In this document: piece by piece, positions 16,727 to 24,110 of the stretch | Position numbering within the stretch: the stretch's first letter is position 1 | Layout: each line of letters begins with the position of its first letter | Source: Streptomyces echinatus | GTDB lineage: Bacteria; Actinomycetota; Actinomycetes; Streptomycetales; Streptomycetaceae | Assembly: GCF_014203595.1 (NCBI RefSeq) | Contig: NZ_JACHJK010000005.1 | Coordinates: forward strand, 464,105-528,104 | Direction: 5' to 3' | DNA length: 64,000 nucleotides | Position numbers and translations under genes: made by a program | The notes under the pieces: generated by a model | Databases searched by the model: none | Seen by the model: only the letters and a program-made list of their open reading frames with translations | Told to the model about the DNA's origin: nothing

Positions 16727-16762
16727 CCGCACCGCTCCCGGCTCCGTCCGGGAGCGGTGCGG
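16727..16762 (+). terminator. Terminator after the RpiR-type gene
   Basis: A perfect 14-bp stem CCGCACCGCTCCCG/CGGGAGCGGTGCGG with an 8-base loop, starting 5 bases after the stop codon. Confidence 0.8.
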
Positions 16763-16844
16763 CTCTCAGACTCGTCTCACGTTCGGCCGCTAGCGTCCCC
16801 GCGGAACAGACGCGCAGTGCGGACATGGGACACGGGAGGCCGGC

Positions 16845-17429
16845 GTGGCGCGCGGAGGACAGGGGCTGGCACGGCTCGCCGTCGTCGTACGGGCGGGTGC
16901 CGCGCCGCTGTGGTGGCTCGGAGTGGCCGCCGCGGGGATCGGTGTCGTACCGGAGGGGGTGACCGGGCGCCGGATCGGCGTGCCGGCCGGGGCGGCGCTG
17001 TTCCTGATCGGCGCGGCCGGCGTGGCGCTGGCCCGCCGGGGCCGGTACGCCGCCCTCGCCCGCGAGGCGGCCCGCGCGGGCAAGTACGACGTGCTGCAGG
17101 ACCGGGCGGTGACCGTCCGCGCCTGGCGCCGGGGGCACCGCTGGTGGCTGCTGCTGGGCTGGGCGGTCGCGCTCGGCTCCGCCTTCGTGGTGCCCGCGGC
17201 CGGCGGCATGCTGCTGGCCGGGCTCGGCACCGGGCTGTGGCTGAAGGCCGCCTGGCTCGGGCGGCTGGAGCGGACCGGTGAGACCCTGCTGTGGGTGCGC
17301 GTCGACCGGCTCGACCGGCGCGGCGGGCGGCCGGCGGGCCGGGCCGTGAAGGGCCTGCGCGGCACGGGCATCGCGGCCGGCGACGCGGCCCCGGGCGGGG
17401 CCCGCCGCCGTACCGCGGCCGTGGTCTGA
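16845..17429 (+). CDS. Integral membrane protein, unknown function
   Basis: 194 residues with four hydrophobic segments: about 20-36 (APLWWLGVAAAGIGVV), 47-62 (GAALFLIGAAGVALA), 102-120 (WWLLLGWAVALGSAFVV) and 122-138 (AGGMLLAGLGTGLWL). The loops and C-terminus are strongly basic, consistent with a cytoplasmic location. No family recognised. GTG start. Its 3' end converges on the last gene of the roadblock operon with only 7 bp between. Confidence 0.6.
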   Translation: MARGGQGLARLAVVVRAGAAPLWWLGVAAAGIGVVPEGVTGRRIGVPAGAALFLIGAAGVALARRGRYAALAREAARAGKYDVLQDRAVTVRAWRRGHRWWLLLGWAVALGSAFVVPAAGGMLLAGLGTGLWLKAAWLGRLERTGETLLWVRVDRLDRRGGRPAGRAVKGLRGTGIAAGDAAPGGARRRTAAVV

Positions 17430-17436
17430 CCGCTCG

Positions 17437-17811
17437 TCAGACCTCCAGGTCCTCCTCGATCTTCTTCAGCTGGTGCCGGGCCATCGCCAGGTTGGCCCGG
17501 CTCGCGTCCAGCACCAGGTAGAGGAACAGGCCGTTGCCGCCGCGGCTCTTGAGCAGGCGGATCAGGTGGTACTGGTCGGACAGGCTGATGAGGATGTCCT
17601 CGATCTCGCCCTTGAGGCCCAGCATCTCCATCGTGCGCATCTTGGCGCGGATCACGTCGGTGTTGCCGGCGGCGGCCACGTTCAGGTCGAAGCTCTTGCT
17701 GCCGCCCATCGTGCCCAGCGCCATCCCGCTGGTGTAGTCGACGAGCGCGACGCCGGTGGTGCCCTCGATGGAGGTGAGGGCTTCCTTCAGCGCGGTTTCG
17801 GTGTTGGCCAT
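17437..17811 (-). CDS. Roadblock/LC7-domain protein, operon gene 4
   Basis: A 124-residue single roadblock (LC7) domain. The N-terminal helix ALKEALTSIEG precedes the strand pair VALVDYTSGMALG, which is the family signature. DILISLSDQYHLIRLLKSR and LFLYLVLDASRANLAMARHQ complete the fold. Bacterial roadblock proteins pair with small Ras-like GTPases (MglB-MglA, or conservon cvnB-cvnD) as activators or scaffolds. It is the last gene of a four-gene operon, 10 bp after its neighbour. No GTPase gene is present in the operon. Confidence 0.8.
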   Translation of the reverse strand: MANTETALKEALTSIEGTTGVALVDYTSGMALGTMGGSKSFDLNVAAAGNTDVIRAKMRTMEMLGLKGEIEDILISLSDQYHLIRLLKSRGGNGLFLYLVLDASRANLAMARHQLKKIEEDLEV

Positions 17812-17821
17812 GATGGTCCTC

Positions 17822-18313
17822 TCAGCTGTCTGTCGCGGTGCGTGTTTCGGCGGCCGTGGTGCGTGGCGCGCGTGCGGTACGGGATCGTGCGGGTGGGATT
17901 CGGGCGGCCGTGGGTACGGCCCGGGCGGCGGCCTCGGCGGCGTCCAGCACCTCCCCGATGCGGGCGCCGGACCGGCGGCCCTCCAGGTGCAGCCGGCCGA
18001 CGTTGACCCGGTCCTGGGCGAGCAGCGTCAGGACGGCGGTGCGGCCGGCCGCGTAGGTGGCGATGTAGCCGCGTTCGCCGCGCACCAGCAGCTCCCGGAA
18101 GCCGCCGTTGCCGGTGGCGTCGGCCACCCGCACGGCGACGCCGAGCGCCGCGGCGGTGAGCGCGGACAGGCCCTCCGGGTCGACGCCGGGGGTGTCGTGG
18201 GCGACGACGAGGCCGTCGACGCCCGCCGCGAGCGCGCCGGTGAGCTGCGGTACCCGGGTGCGCAGCCGGCGCAGCTCGTCCAGGACGGTCTGCAGGTCCT
18301 CTTCGGCCACCAT
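17822..18313 (-). CDS. Roadblock/LC7-domain protein with basic tail, operon gene 3
   Basis: 163 residues. The roadblock domain spans about 5-125: VLDELRRLRTRVPQLTGALA, VDGLVVAHDTPGVDPEGLSAL and YIATYAAGRTAVLTLLAQD. An unstructured Arg/Thr/Ala-rich tail follows (from about 135), unlike the compact neighbours. It resembles the second roadblock-type gene of Streptomyces conservons. The ATG at 18313 is chosen over an upstream in-frame start because the frame before it is proline/arginine noise. It lies 31 bp downstream of the DUF4388-like gene. Confidence 0.7.
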   Translation of the reverse strand: MVAEEDLQTVLDELRRLRTRVPQLTGALAAGVDGLVVAHDTPGVDPEGLSALTAAALGVAVRVADATGNGGFRELLVRGERGYIATYAAGRTAVLTLLAQDRVNVGRLHLEGRRSGARIGEVLDAAEAAARAVPTAARIPPARSRTARAPRTTAAETRTATDS

Positions 18314-18344
18314 CGGGTGTCTCCTCTCGGCGGGGCGGTGCCGT

Positions 18345-19160
18345 TCAAAGCGCCTCAAGCGCATCCCTGAGCCTCTTCAGCAGCGCGATGTCGGGGTCGG
18401 TGGTGACCTGGTGGGGCGGAAGTGGTACGGGGGCCGGTGGCGCCGGTGCCGTCGGCGACACATGCCCGGCCGCGGTGAGCCGGCGCACGTCGACCAGCGT
18501 GTGGTATGCCTGCCGGCCCAGGTTCCGGGCGATGTCGGCGGCGGTGCGCAGGCCGTCCACGCGGTCCAGGACGGCCCGTTGCCGGGGGGTGACCGGTGCG
18601 GCCGGGGCACGGCCGGCGGCCGGGTCCGCGCGGATCAGCGGGGTGCTGTCGGCGGCCGGGTCGGGCCACAGCCGGTGCAGCAGCAGGCGGCGGCGGAGTG
18701 TCTCCCGCTCCAGCGCCACGACCGGGACCGAGGGCAGTGGGCCGGGCCGGGGTGCGGGGTCGTACCGGAAGCGGCCCGGGGTGCTGCTCGGTGCCAGCGC
18801 GAAGTACCCGGCGTCGTACAGCGCGTCCAGGTGGCACAGCTCCAGCGCCCCGGTGGGCAATATGCCCGAGCGCAGCAGGAGTTCGGCCGCGTGCAGGGGG
18901 CCCGGGGTCTGTGCGGCGGCCTGCTGCCAGGCGGCACCCGCGAGGGTGCCGTGGGCCGTGAGGAGCACGTCGAGGCCGGGTGCGTGGGGGCTCTCTGCGT
19001 GCACCACCCGGCCTTCGGCGAGGTAGAGGACGCCGTGTTCGCGGACCAGGACGCCGGTGGCCCGCTCCTCGGCGAGCCGGGTCAGCATCGGGGACAGCGC
19101 GCGCGTGGCCTGTCGGTCCCGCACCGGCAGGGCCGGCGGAGTGGTCCTGACCATGGTCAT
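18345..19160 (-). CDS. DUF4388/PatA-N-like domain protein, operon gene 2
   Basis: 271 residues. The N-terminal domain has RATGVLVREHGVLYLAEGRV followed by VHAESPHAPGLDVLL. This matches the DUF4388/PatA-N pattern (G-x-L-x-x-x-x-G-x-L-Y-x-x-G-x-V-x-H-A) of regulators that occur with roadblock proteins. After a proline-rich linker, a C-terminal winged-helix-like segment (RQRAVLDRVDGLRTAADIAR, then LVDVRRLTAAGHV) may bind DNA or protein. Its ATG overlaps the stop of the first roadblock gene (ATGA), so the two are translationally coupled. Function is unknown. Confidence 0.65.
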   Translation of the reverse strand: MTMVRTTPPALPVRDRQATRALSPMLTRLAEERATGVLVREHGVLYLAEGRVVHAESPHAPGLDVLLTAHGTLAGAAWQQAAAQTPGPLHAAELLLRSGILPTGALELCHLDALYDAGYFALAPSSTPGRFRYDPAPRPGPLPSVPVVALERETLRRRLLLHRLWPDPAADSTPLIRADPAAGRAPAAPVTPRQRAVLDRVDGLRTAADIARNLGRQAYHTLVDVRRLTAAGHVSPTAPAPPAPVPLPPHQVTTDPDIALLKRLRDALEAL

Positions 19161-19540
19161 CCCAGCACCAGCCGGGCGGCCATCTCGCCGAGCCGGATGC
19201 GGGCGAGCGCGAGGTTGCCGTCCTCGCGGCCGAGCCACAGGTGCAGGAACACGCTGCTGTCGAAGGACGTGTCCACGAAGCGCAGCAGGTGATAGCTGTC
19301 GCCGTTGCTGATGATCACGTCCTCCACCGGTGGCAGTTCGTCGCCGTGCGCGGCGAAGGTGCCGTGTTCTGCGGCCATCCGGGCCAGTTCGGCGGCCTCG
19401 GCCGCGGTCGTCTCGTGATCGCCGCCGGGGGCGTCCCCGACCGTGCCGAGGGCCAGTCCGCTGGTCCAGTCGACCAGCGCGGCCCCCCGGGCACCGGGCA
19501 GCCGCATCGCTTCCAGTAGGCACTCGTCGATTCCGGGCAC
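19157..19540 (-). CDS. Roadblock/LC7-domain protein, operon gene 1
   Basis: 127 residues. The signature GAALVDWTSGLALGTVG lies near 19-35, followed by VEDVIISNGDSYHLLRFVDT and SVFLHLWLGREDGNLALARI. It is clearly paralogous to the last gene of the operon: the YHLLRF/YHLIRL and NLALAR/NLAMAR segments align. First gene of a four-gene unit, with a 179-bp leader region. GTG start. Presumably a regulator or partner of a small GTPase encoded elsewhere, or a homo/heterodimer scaffold with its paralogues. Confidence 0.8.
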   Translation of the reverse strand: MPGIDECLLEAMRLPGARGAALVDWTSGLALGTVGDAPGGDHETTAAEAAELARMAAEHGTFAAHGDELPPVEDVIISNGDSYHLLRFVDTSFDSSVFLHLWLGREDGNLALARIRLGEMAARLVLG

Positions 19541-19719
19541 CGTGGCTCCCCTCCCGCCTGGGACTCCGGCTGAGTGACGTTGACACTACGCAACGTGTGC
19601 GCGAGAGGTGAGGCCTTTGGCATTTTCCGGTGGAACATGCGTCCGGCGTACTAGGGTTGGTCAACTGAGGTGTGTCACAACGCCGTTGAACCATTTGTTC
19701 GAGGGGCGGCCGGAGTGCG

Positions 19720-21081
19720 TCAACGGCTCGCGGGCGTGCGCAGGGTGGTGAGCGCGGACGCATGCGCCCCACCGGATTCCGCCACCACCTCGGCGACGGT
19801 CTGCGCCTCCCGCACGGTCGCGAACACCATGCCGCCGTCGCCGACCGGCGCGTAGCCGTGGATGCCGGGCCGGGCGAGGGAGTTGTAGGCGTAGTGGTGG
19901 GCGAAGTAGTACGCGCCGGTGTCCAGCGCCGCCGCGTAGTCGCCCTGCTCCAGCGGGGGCAGCGCGCGTCCCTCGGCGAGCAGGTCGCCGGAGAAGCAGG
20001 CCGGCCCGGCGATGTCCTGCTCCACCTCCGGCCCGGTCTTCGGCCGTCCCGTGGCGTCGTACGCGGCGATCCGGAGCGGCCAGGTGCCCGGCGCGTACAC
20101 GGTCCGCGTCGCCACCTGCACACCCGCGTGCGTCACCGCGATCCGCCGTCCGCCCGCGCTCTTGGCGTACTCCACCCGGGCCACCACCGTCCCCTGCTTG
20201 GCCAGCAGCGACCGTCCGAACTCGGTCACCAGTCCGTACCGCCCGTCGAACAGCCCCGGCACCTCGCCGGCCAGCAGCCGCGCGTACTGCGCGTACGACG
20301 GTGTCGTCCCCTCCGACGCGAGGTTCACCGGCAGTCCGCCCCCGATGTCGATCGTGTCGACCTGCCGCCGCCCGGCGGCGGCGTTGATCTCCTCGGCGAG
20401 CGCGTACGCCTCCGCCACCCCCCGGCCCAGCAGCGACAGCGGGACGCCCTGGGAGCCGGTGTGCGCGTGCAGCCGGGTCAGCCACGGCCGCTCCGTGTAC
20501 GCGCGCACGACCCAGGCGCGCGCCCCTTCGTCCCGCAGCGCCACCCCGAACTTCGAGGTCCGCGTGGCCGTCGAGGTCGCCCCGATGGTGCCGGCGCCGA
20601 TCTGCGGGTTGACCCGGAGGCCGAGCGGGGACCGGGTGGGCGCGGATCCGACCAGGGCGTCCAGGCGGTCCAGCTCCTGCGGGTTGTCCGCGTTCACGGC
20701 GATGCCGAGGGCCAGCGCCTCGCGCAGCTCCGCCCGGGTCTTCGCCGGTGAGTCCAGCACCGTCCGGGCGGGCGGCACCCCGGCGGCCCGGGCCAGCGCC
20801 AGCTCGCCGGGGCTCGCCACCTCCGCGCCGATGCCCGCCTCGTGCAGCAGCCGCACCACGGGCACCAGCGGGGTCGCCTTCACCGCGAAGGCGTGCAGCA
20901 CCGGCGTGCCGGGTGCCGTGACCGCGTCGAAGGCGGCCCGCAGGTCCGCCGCCGCCCGCTGGATGCCGACGACGTCCAGCAGCCCGACCACGGCCGCGTC
21001 CGGCCCCAGCAGCCCCTGCTCGACCGCGGCCCGCACCGCCCGGTCGCGGCGGGCGGCGCGCTCCCGTGCCTCGCGCTCCAT
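19720..21081 (-). CDS. PLP-dependent decarboxylase, diaminopimelate/ornithine decarboxylase family
   Basis: Fold-type III PLP enzyme of about 453 residues. The PLP lysine is in LHAFAVKATPLVPVVRLL (in place of the usual HYAxKAN). The LDSPAKTRAELREAL, INADNPQELDRL-like and IGGGLPVN segments, plus the glycine loop, follow the family. TEFGRSLLAKQG gives the late PLP-phosphate contact and ACFSGDLL the active-site cysteine of the second subunit. It looks like a paralogue of LysA rather than the lysine gene itself, so diaminopimelate may not be the substrate. A GTG at 21138 would add 19 residues. It is divergent from hutU, sharing its promoter region. Confidence 0.75.
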   Translation of the reverse strand: MEREARERAARRDRAVRAAVEQGLLGPDAAVVGLLDVVGIQRAAADLRAAFDAVTAPGTPVLHAFAVKATPLVPVVRLLHEAGIGAEVASPGELALARAAGVPPARTVLDSPAKTRAELREALALGIAVNADNPQELDRLDALVGSAPTRSPLGLRVNPQIGAGTIGATSTATRTSKFGVALRDEGARAWVVRAYTERPWLTRLHAHTGSQGVPLSLLGRGVAEAYALAEEINAAAGRRQVDTIDIGGGLPVNLASEGTTPSYAQYARLLAGEVPGLFDGRYGLVTEFGRSLLAKQGTVVARVEYAKSAGGRRIAVTHAGVQVATRTVYAPGTWPLRIAAYDATGRPKTGPEVEQDIAGPACFSGDLLAEGRALPPLEQGDYAAALDTGAYYFAHHYAYNSLARPGIHGYAPVGDGGMVFATVREAQTVAEVVAESGGAHASALTTLRTPASR

Positions 21082-21179
21082 GTCGTGTTCCACGGCTTCC
21101 CCGTCCTGTGTCGGCCACCGGTGCTTCCAGCCAAACACCCGCGACGCGCGGACGGGGCCGCCTCGACGTATTGACTAGC

Positions 21180-21207
21180 TCTATTCAGAGGGACAGGATG
21201 TGAATAG
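21180..21207. promoter_or_regulatory. Candidate operator upstream of hutU
   Basis: CTATTCA (21181-21187) and TGAATAG (21201-21207) form a perfect 7-bp inverted repeat with a 13-base spacer, 25 bp before the hutU ATG. The left arm lies in TCTATTCAGA, repeated exactly in reverse before the RpiR-type gene. The site also overlaps the promoter of the divergent decarboxylase gene. Confidence 0.65.
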
Positions 21208-21231
21208 ACATAGGCATGGAGGAGGCAGACG

Positions 21232-22896
21232 ATGTCGGGACCCCGCCCCGTACGAGCACCGCGCGGCACGGAACTGAGCACCCTGGGATGGCAGCAGGAG
21301 GCCGCCCTGCGGATGCTCCAGAACAACCTCGACCCCGAGGTCGCCGAGCACCCCGACAAGCTCGTCGTCTACGGCGGCACCGGCAAGGCGGCCCGTGACT
21401 GGCGCTCCTTCGACGCCATGGTCCGCACGCTGCGCACCCTCAAGCAGGACGAGACCATGCTGGTCCAGTCCGGCCGCCCGGTCGGCGTGATGCAGACCCA
21501 CGAGTGGGCCCCGCGCGTCCTCATCGCCAACTCCAACCTGGTCGGCGACTGGGCCAACTGGGAGGAGTTCCGCCGTCTGGAGGCCCTCGGCCTGACCATG
21601 TACGGCCAGATGACCGCCGGCTCCTGGATCTACATCGGCACCCAGGGCATCCTCCAGGGCACCTACGAGACCTTCGCCGCCGTCGCCGCGAAGAAGTTCG
21701 GCGGCACCCTCGCCGGCACGATCACCCTCACCGCCGGCCTCGGCGGCATGGGCGGCGCCCAGCCGCTGGCCGTCACCATGAACGACGGCGTCGCCATCTG
21801 CGTCGACTGCGACCCGCGCGCCATCGAGCGCCGCATCGAGCACCGCTACCTGGACGTGAAGGCCGACAGCCTGGAGCACGCCCTCCAGCTGGCCACCGAG
21901 GCCCGCGACCAGCGCAAGCCGCTCTCCATCGGTGTGCTGGGCAACGCGGCCGAGCTGGTCCCGCAGCTGCTGTCGATGGGCGCCCCCATCGACATCGTCA
22001 CCGACCAGACCTCCGCCCACGACCCGCTGGCCTACCTGCCCGTCGGCGTCGCCTTCGAGGACATGGCCGACGCCGCCGCCAAGGACCCGGCGGGCTTCAC
22101 CACGCGGGCCCGGGAGTCCATGGCCAAGCACGTCGAGGCGATGGTCGGCTTCATGGACGCCGGCGCCGAGGTCTTCGACTACGGCAACTCCATCCGCGGC
22201 GAGGCCCAGCTGGCCGGCTACGACCGCGCCTTCGCCTTCCCCGGCTTCGTCCCGGCCTACATCCGCCCCCTGTTCTGCGAGGGCAAGGGCCCCTTCCGCT
22301 GGGCCGCCCTGTCCGGCGAGGCCTCGGACATCGCCAAGACCGACAAGGCGCTCCTGGAGCTCTTCCCGGAGAACGAGTCCCTGCACCGCTGGATCAAGAT
22401 GGCCGGCGAGCGCGTCCACTTCCAGGGCCTGCCCGCCCGCATCTGCTGGCTCGGCTACGGCGAGCGCGACAAGGCCGGCGAGCGCTTCAACGACATGGTG
22501 GCCTCCGGTGAGCTGGCGGCCCCGCTGGCCATCGGCCGCGACCACCTGGACTGCGGCTCCGTCGCCTCCCCGTACCGCGAGACCGAGGCCATGCTCGACG
22601 GCTCCGACGCGATCGCCGACTGGCCGCTGCTGAACGCCATGGTCAACGTGGCCTCCGGCGCCTCCTGGGTCTCCCTCCACCACGGTGGCGGCGTCGGCAT
22701 GGGCCGCTCCATCCACGCCGGCCAGGTGACGGTCGCCGACGGCACGAAGCTCGGCGGGGAGAAGATCCGCCGGGTGCTGACCAACGACCCCGGCATGGGT
22801 GTCATCCGGCACGTGGACGCGGGGTACGACATCGCGGAGTCCGTCGCCGAGGAGCGCGGGGTCCGGGTGCCGATGCGCGAGGGTGACCAGGCGTGA
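21232..22896 (+). CDS. hutU: Urocanate hydratase
   Basis: Urocanase of 554 residues, the usual family length. It hydrates urocanate to imidazolonepropionate with a tightly bound NAD, the second step of histidine degradation. The NAD-binding glycine-rich segment is TAGLGGMGGAQPLAVTMN near 165-182. The active-site cysteine is in the C-terminal DHLDCGSVASPYRETEAM near 438, and GGVGMGRSIHAGQV follows. GGAGGAG precedes the ATG. First gene of hutU-amidohydrolase-hutF-hutI; its stop overlaps the next start (GTGA). Histidine ammonia-lyase (hutH) is not in the window. Confidence 0.96.
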   Translation: MSGPRPVRAPRGTELSTLGWQQEAALRMLQNNLDPEVAEHPDKLVVYGGTGKAARDWRSFDAMVRTLRTLKQDETMLVQSGRPVGVMQTHEWAPRVLIANSNLVGDWANWEEFRRLEALGLTMYGQMTAGSWIYIGTQGILQGTYETFAAVAAKKFGGTLAGTITLTAGLGGMGGAQPLAVTMNDGVAICVDCDPRAIERRIEHRYLDVKADSLEHALQLATEARDQRKPLSIGVLGNAAELVPQLLSMGAPIDIVTDQTSAHDPLAYLPVGVAFEDMADAAAKDPAGFTTRARESMAKHVEAMVGFMDAGAEVFDYGNSIRGEAQLAGYDRAFAFPGFVPAYIRPLFCEGKGPFRWAALSGEASDIAKTDKALLELFPENESLHRWIKMAGERVHFQGLPARICWLGYGERDKAGERFNDMVASGELAAPLAIGRDHLDCGSVASPYRETEAMLDGSDAIADWPLLNAMVNVASGASWVSLHHGGGVGMGRSIHAGQVTVADGTKLGGEKIRRVLTNDPGMGVIRHVDAGYDIAESVAEERGVRVPMREGDQA

Positions 22897-24110
22897 CCTT
22901 CCACAGCATGTGGGCGGAGCTGCTGCCGGTCGGCCGCGGCTCCGCCCCCGGCGGCTACCGCCGCTTCGCCTGGACCCCGGCCGACGCCGACTGCCGGGCC
23001 TGGTTCCGGGAACAGGCCGAGGCGCGGGGGCTGGCGTACGAGGTCGACCGGAACGGCAACCAGTGGGCCTGGCTCGGGGACCCGGCCGCCGGGGACGCCG
23101 TCGTCACCGGCTCCCACCTGGACTCCGTACCGGACGGCGGCGCCTTCGACGGGCCCCTCGGGGTCGTGTCCTCCTTCGCCGCGCTGGACGAACTGCGCGA
23201 CAGGGGAGCGCGGTTCGACAAGCCGCTCGCCCTCGTCAACTTCGGGGACGAGGAAGGCGCCCGGTTCGGGCTCGCCTGTGTGGGCTCCCGCCTCACCGCC
23301 GGGCAGCTGACCGTCGAGCAGGCCCACCGGCTCACCGACGGCGAGGGGATCACGCTGCCGCGGGCCATGGAGGCCGCCGGCTACGACCCCGAGGCCATCG
23401 GGCCCGACCCCGAGCGGCTGGCCCGGATCGGCGCCTTCGTGGAGCTGCACGTCGAACAGGGCCGCGCGCTGGACCTGTCCGGCGACCGCGTGGGCGTCGC
23501 CAGCGCCATCTGGCCGCACGGACGGTGGCGGTTCGACTTCCGCGGCGAGGCCAACCACGCGGGCACCACCCGGCTGGCCGACCGCCGTGACCCGATGCTG
23601 CCGTACGCCGAGACCGTGCTCGCCGCCCGCCGCGAGGCCGAACTCGCCGGTGCCGTCGCCACCTTCGGCAAGATCTCCGTGGAGCCGAACGGCGTCAACG
23701 CCATCCCCTCCCTGGTGCGCGGCTGGCTCGACTCGCGCGCCGCCGGCCAGGACACCCTCGACACCGTCGTCAGCGGCATCGAGAAGGCGGCCCGGGAGTA
23801 CGCCGACGCCCATGGCGTCGACCTCGACGTCGTCCGGGAGTCCTTCACCCCGGTCGTCGAGTTCGACCACGCCCTGCGCGACGAACTCGGCCGCATCCTG
23901 GGCAAGGACACCGGCCTGAAGGTGCCGGTCCTCGGAACCGGCGCCGGACACGACGCCGGGATCCTCTCCGGACGCGTCCCGACCGCCATGCTGTTCGTAC
24001 GCAACCCCACCGGGGTCTCGCACTCCCCGGCCGAGTTCGCGGCCGAGGACGACTGCGTGGCCGGGGTGCGCGCACTCGCCGACGTACTGGAAGGGCTGGC
24101 CTGCAGGTGA
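22893..24110 (+). CDS. M20-family amidohydrolase (allantoate/N-carbamoyl amino-acid amidohydrolase type) in the hut operon
   Basis: 405 residues. The M20 metal-binding pattern is complete: VVTGSHLDSVPDGGAFDGPL near 68, the NFGDEEGARFGLACVGSR Glu-Glu pair near 112, ELHVEQG near 187, and the C-terminal VSHSPAEF histidine near 380. The family includes allantoate amidohydrolases, ureidoglycolases and N-carbamoylases. Between hutU and hutF, with 4-bp overlaps on both sides, it most likely hydrolyses N-formyl-L-glutamate, replacing the unrelated HutG of other bacteria. That substrate is inferred from context only. GTG start. Confidence 0.88.
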   Translation: MTFHSMWAELLPVGRGSAPGGYRRFAWTPADADCRAWFREQAEARGLAYEVDRNGNQWAWLGDPAAGDAVVTGSHLDSVPDGGAFDGPLGVVSSFAALDELRDRGARFDKPLALVNFGDEEGARFGLACVGSRLTAGQLTVEQAHRLTDGEGITLPRAMEAAGYDPEAIGPDPERLARIGAFVELHVEQGRALDLSGDRVGVASAIWPHGRWRFDFRGEANHAGTTRLADRRDPMLPYAETVLAARREAELAGAVATFGKISVEPNGVNAIPSLVRGWLDSRAAGQDTLDTVVSGIEKAAREYADAHGVDLDVVRESFTPVVEFDHALRDELGRILGKDTGLKVPVLGTGAGHDAGILSGRVPTAMLFVRNPTGVSHSPAEFAAEDDCVAGVRALADVLEGLACR

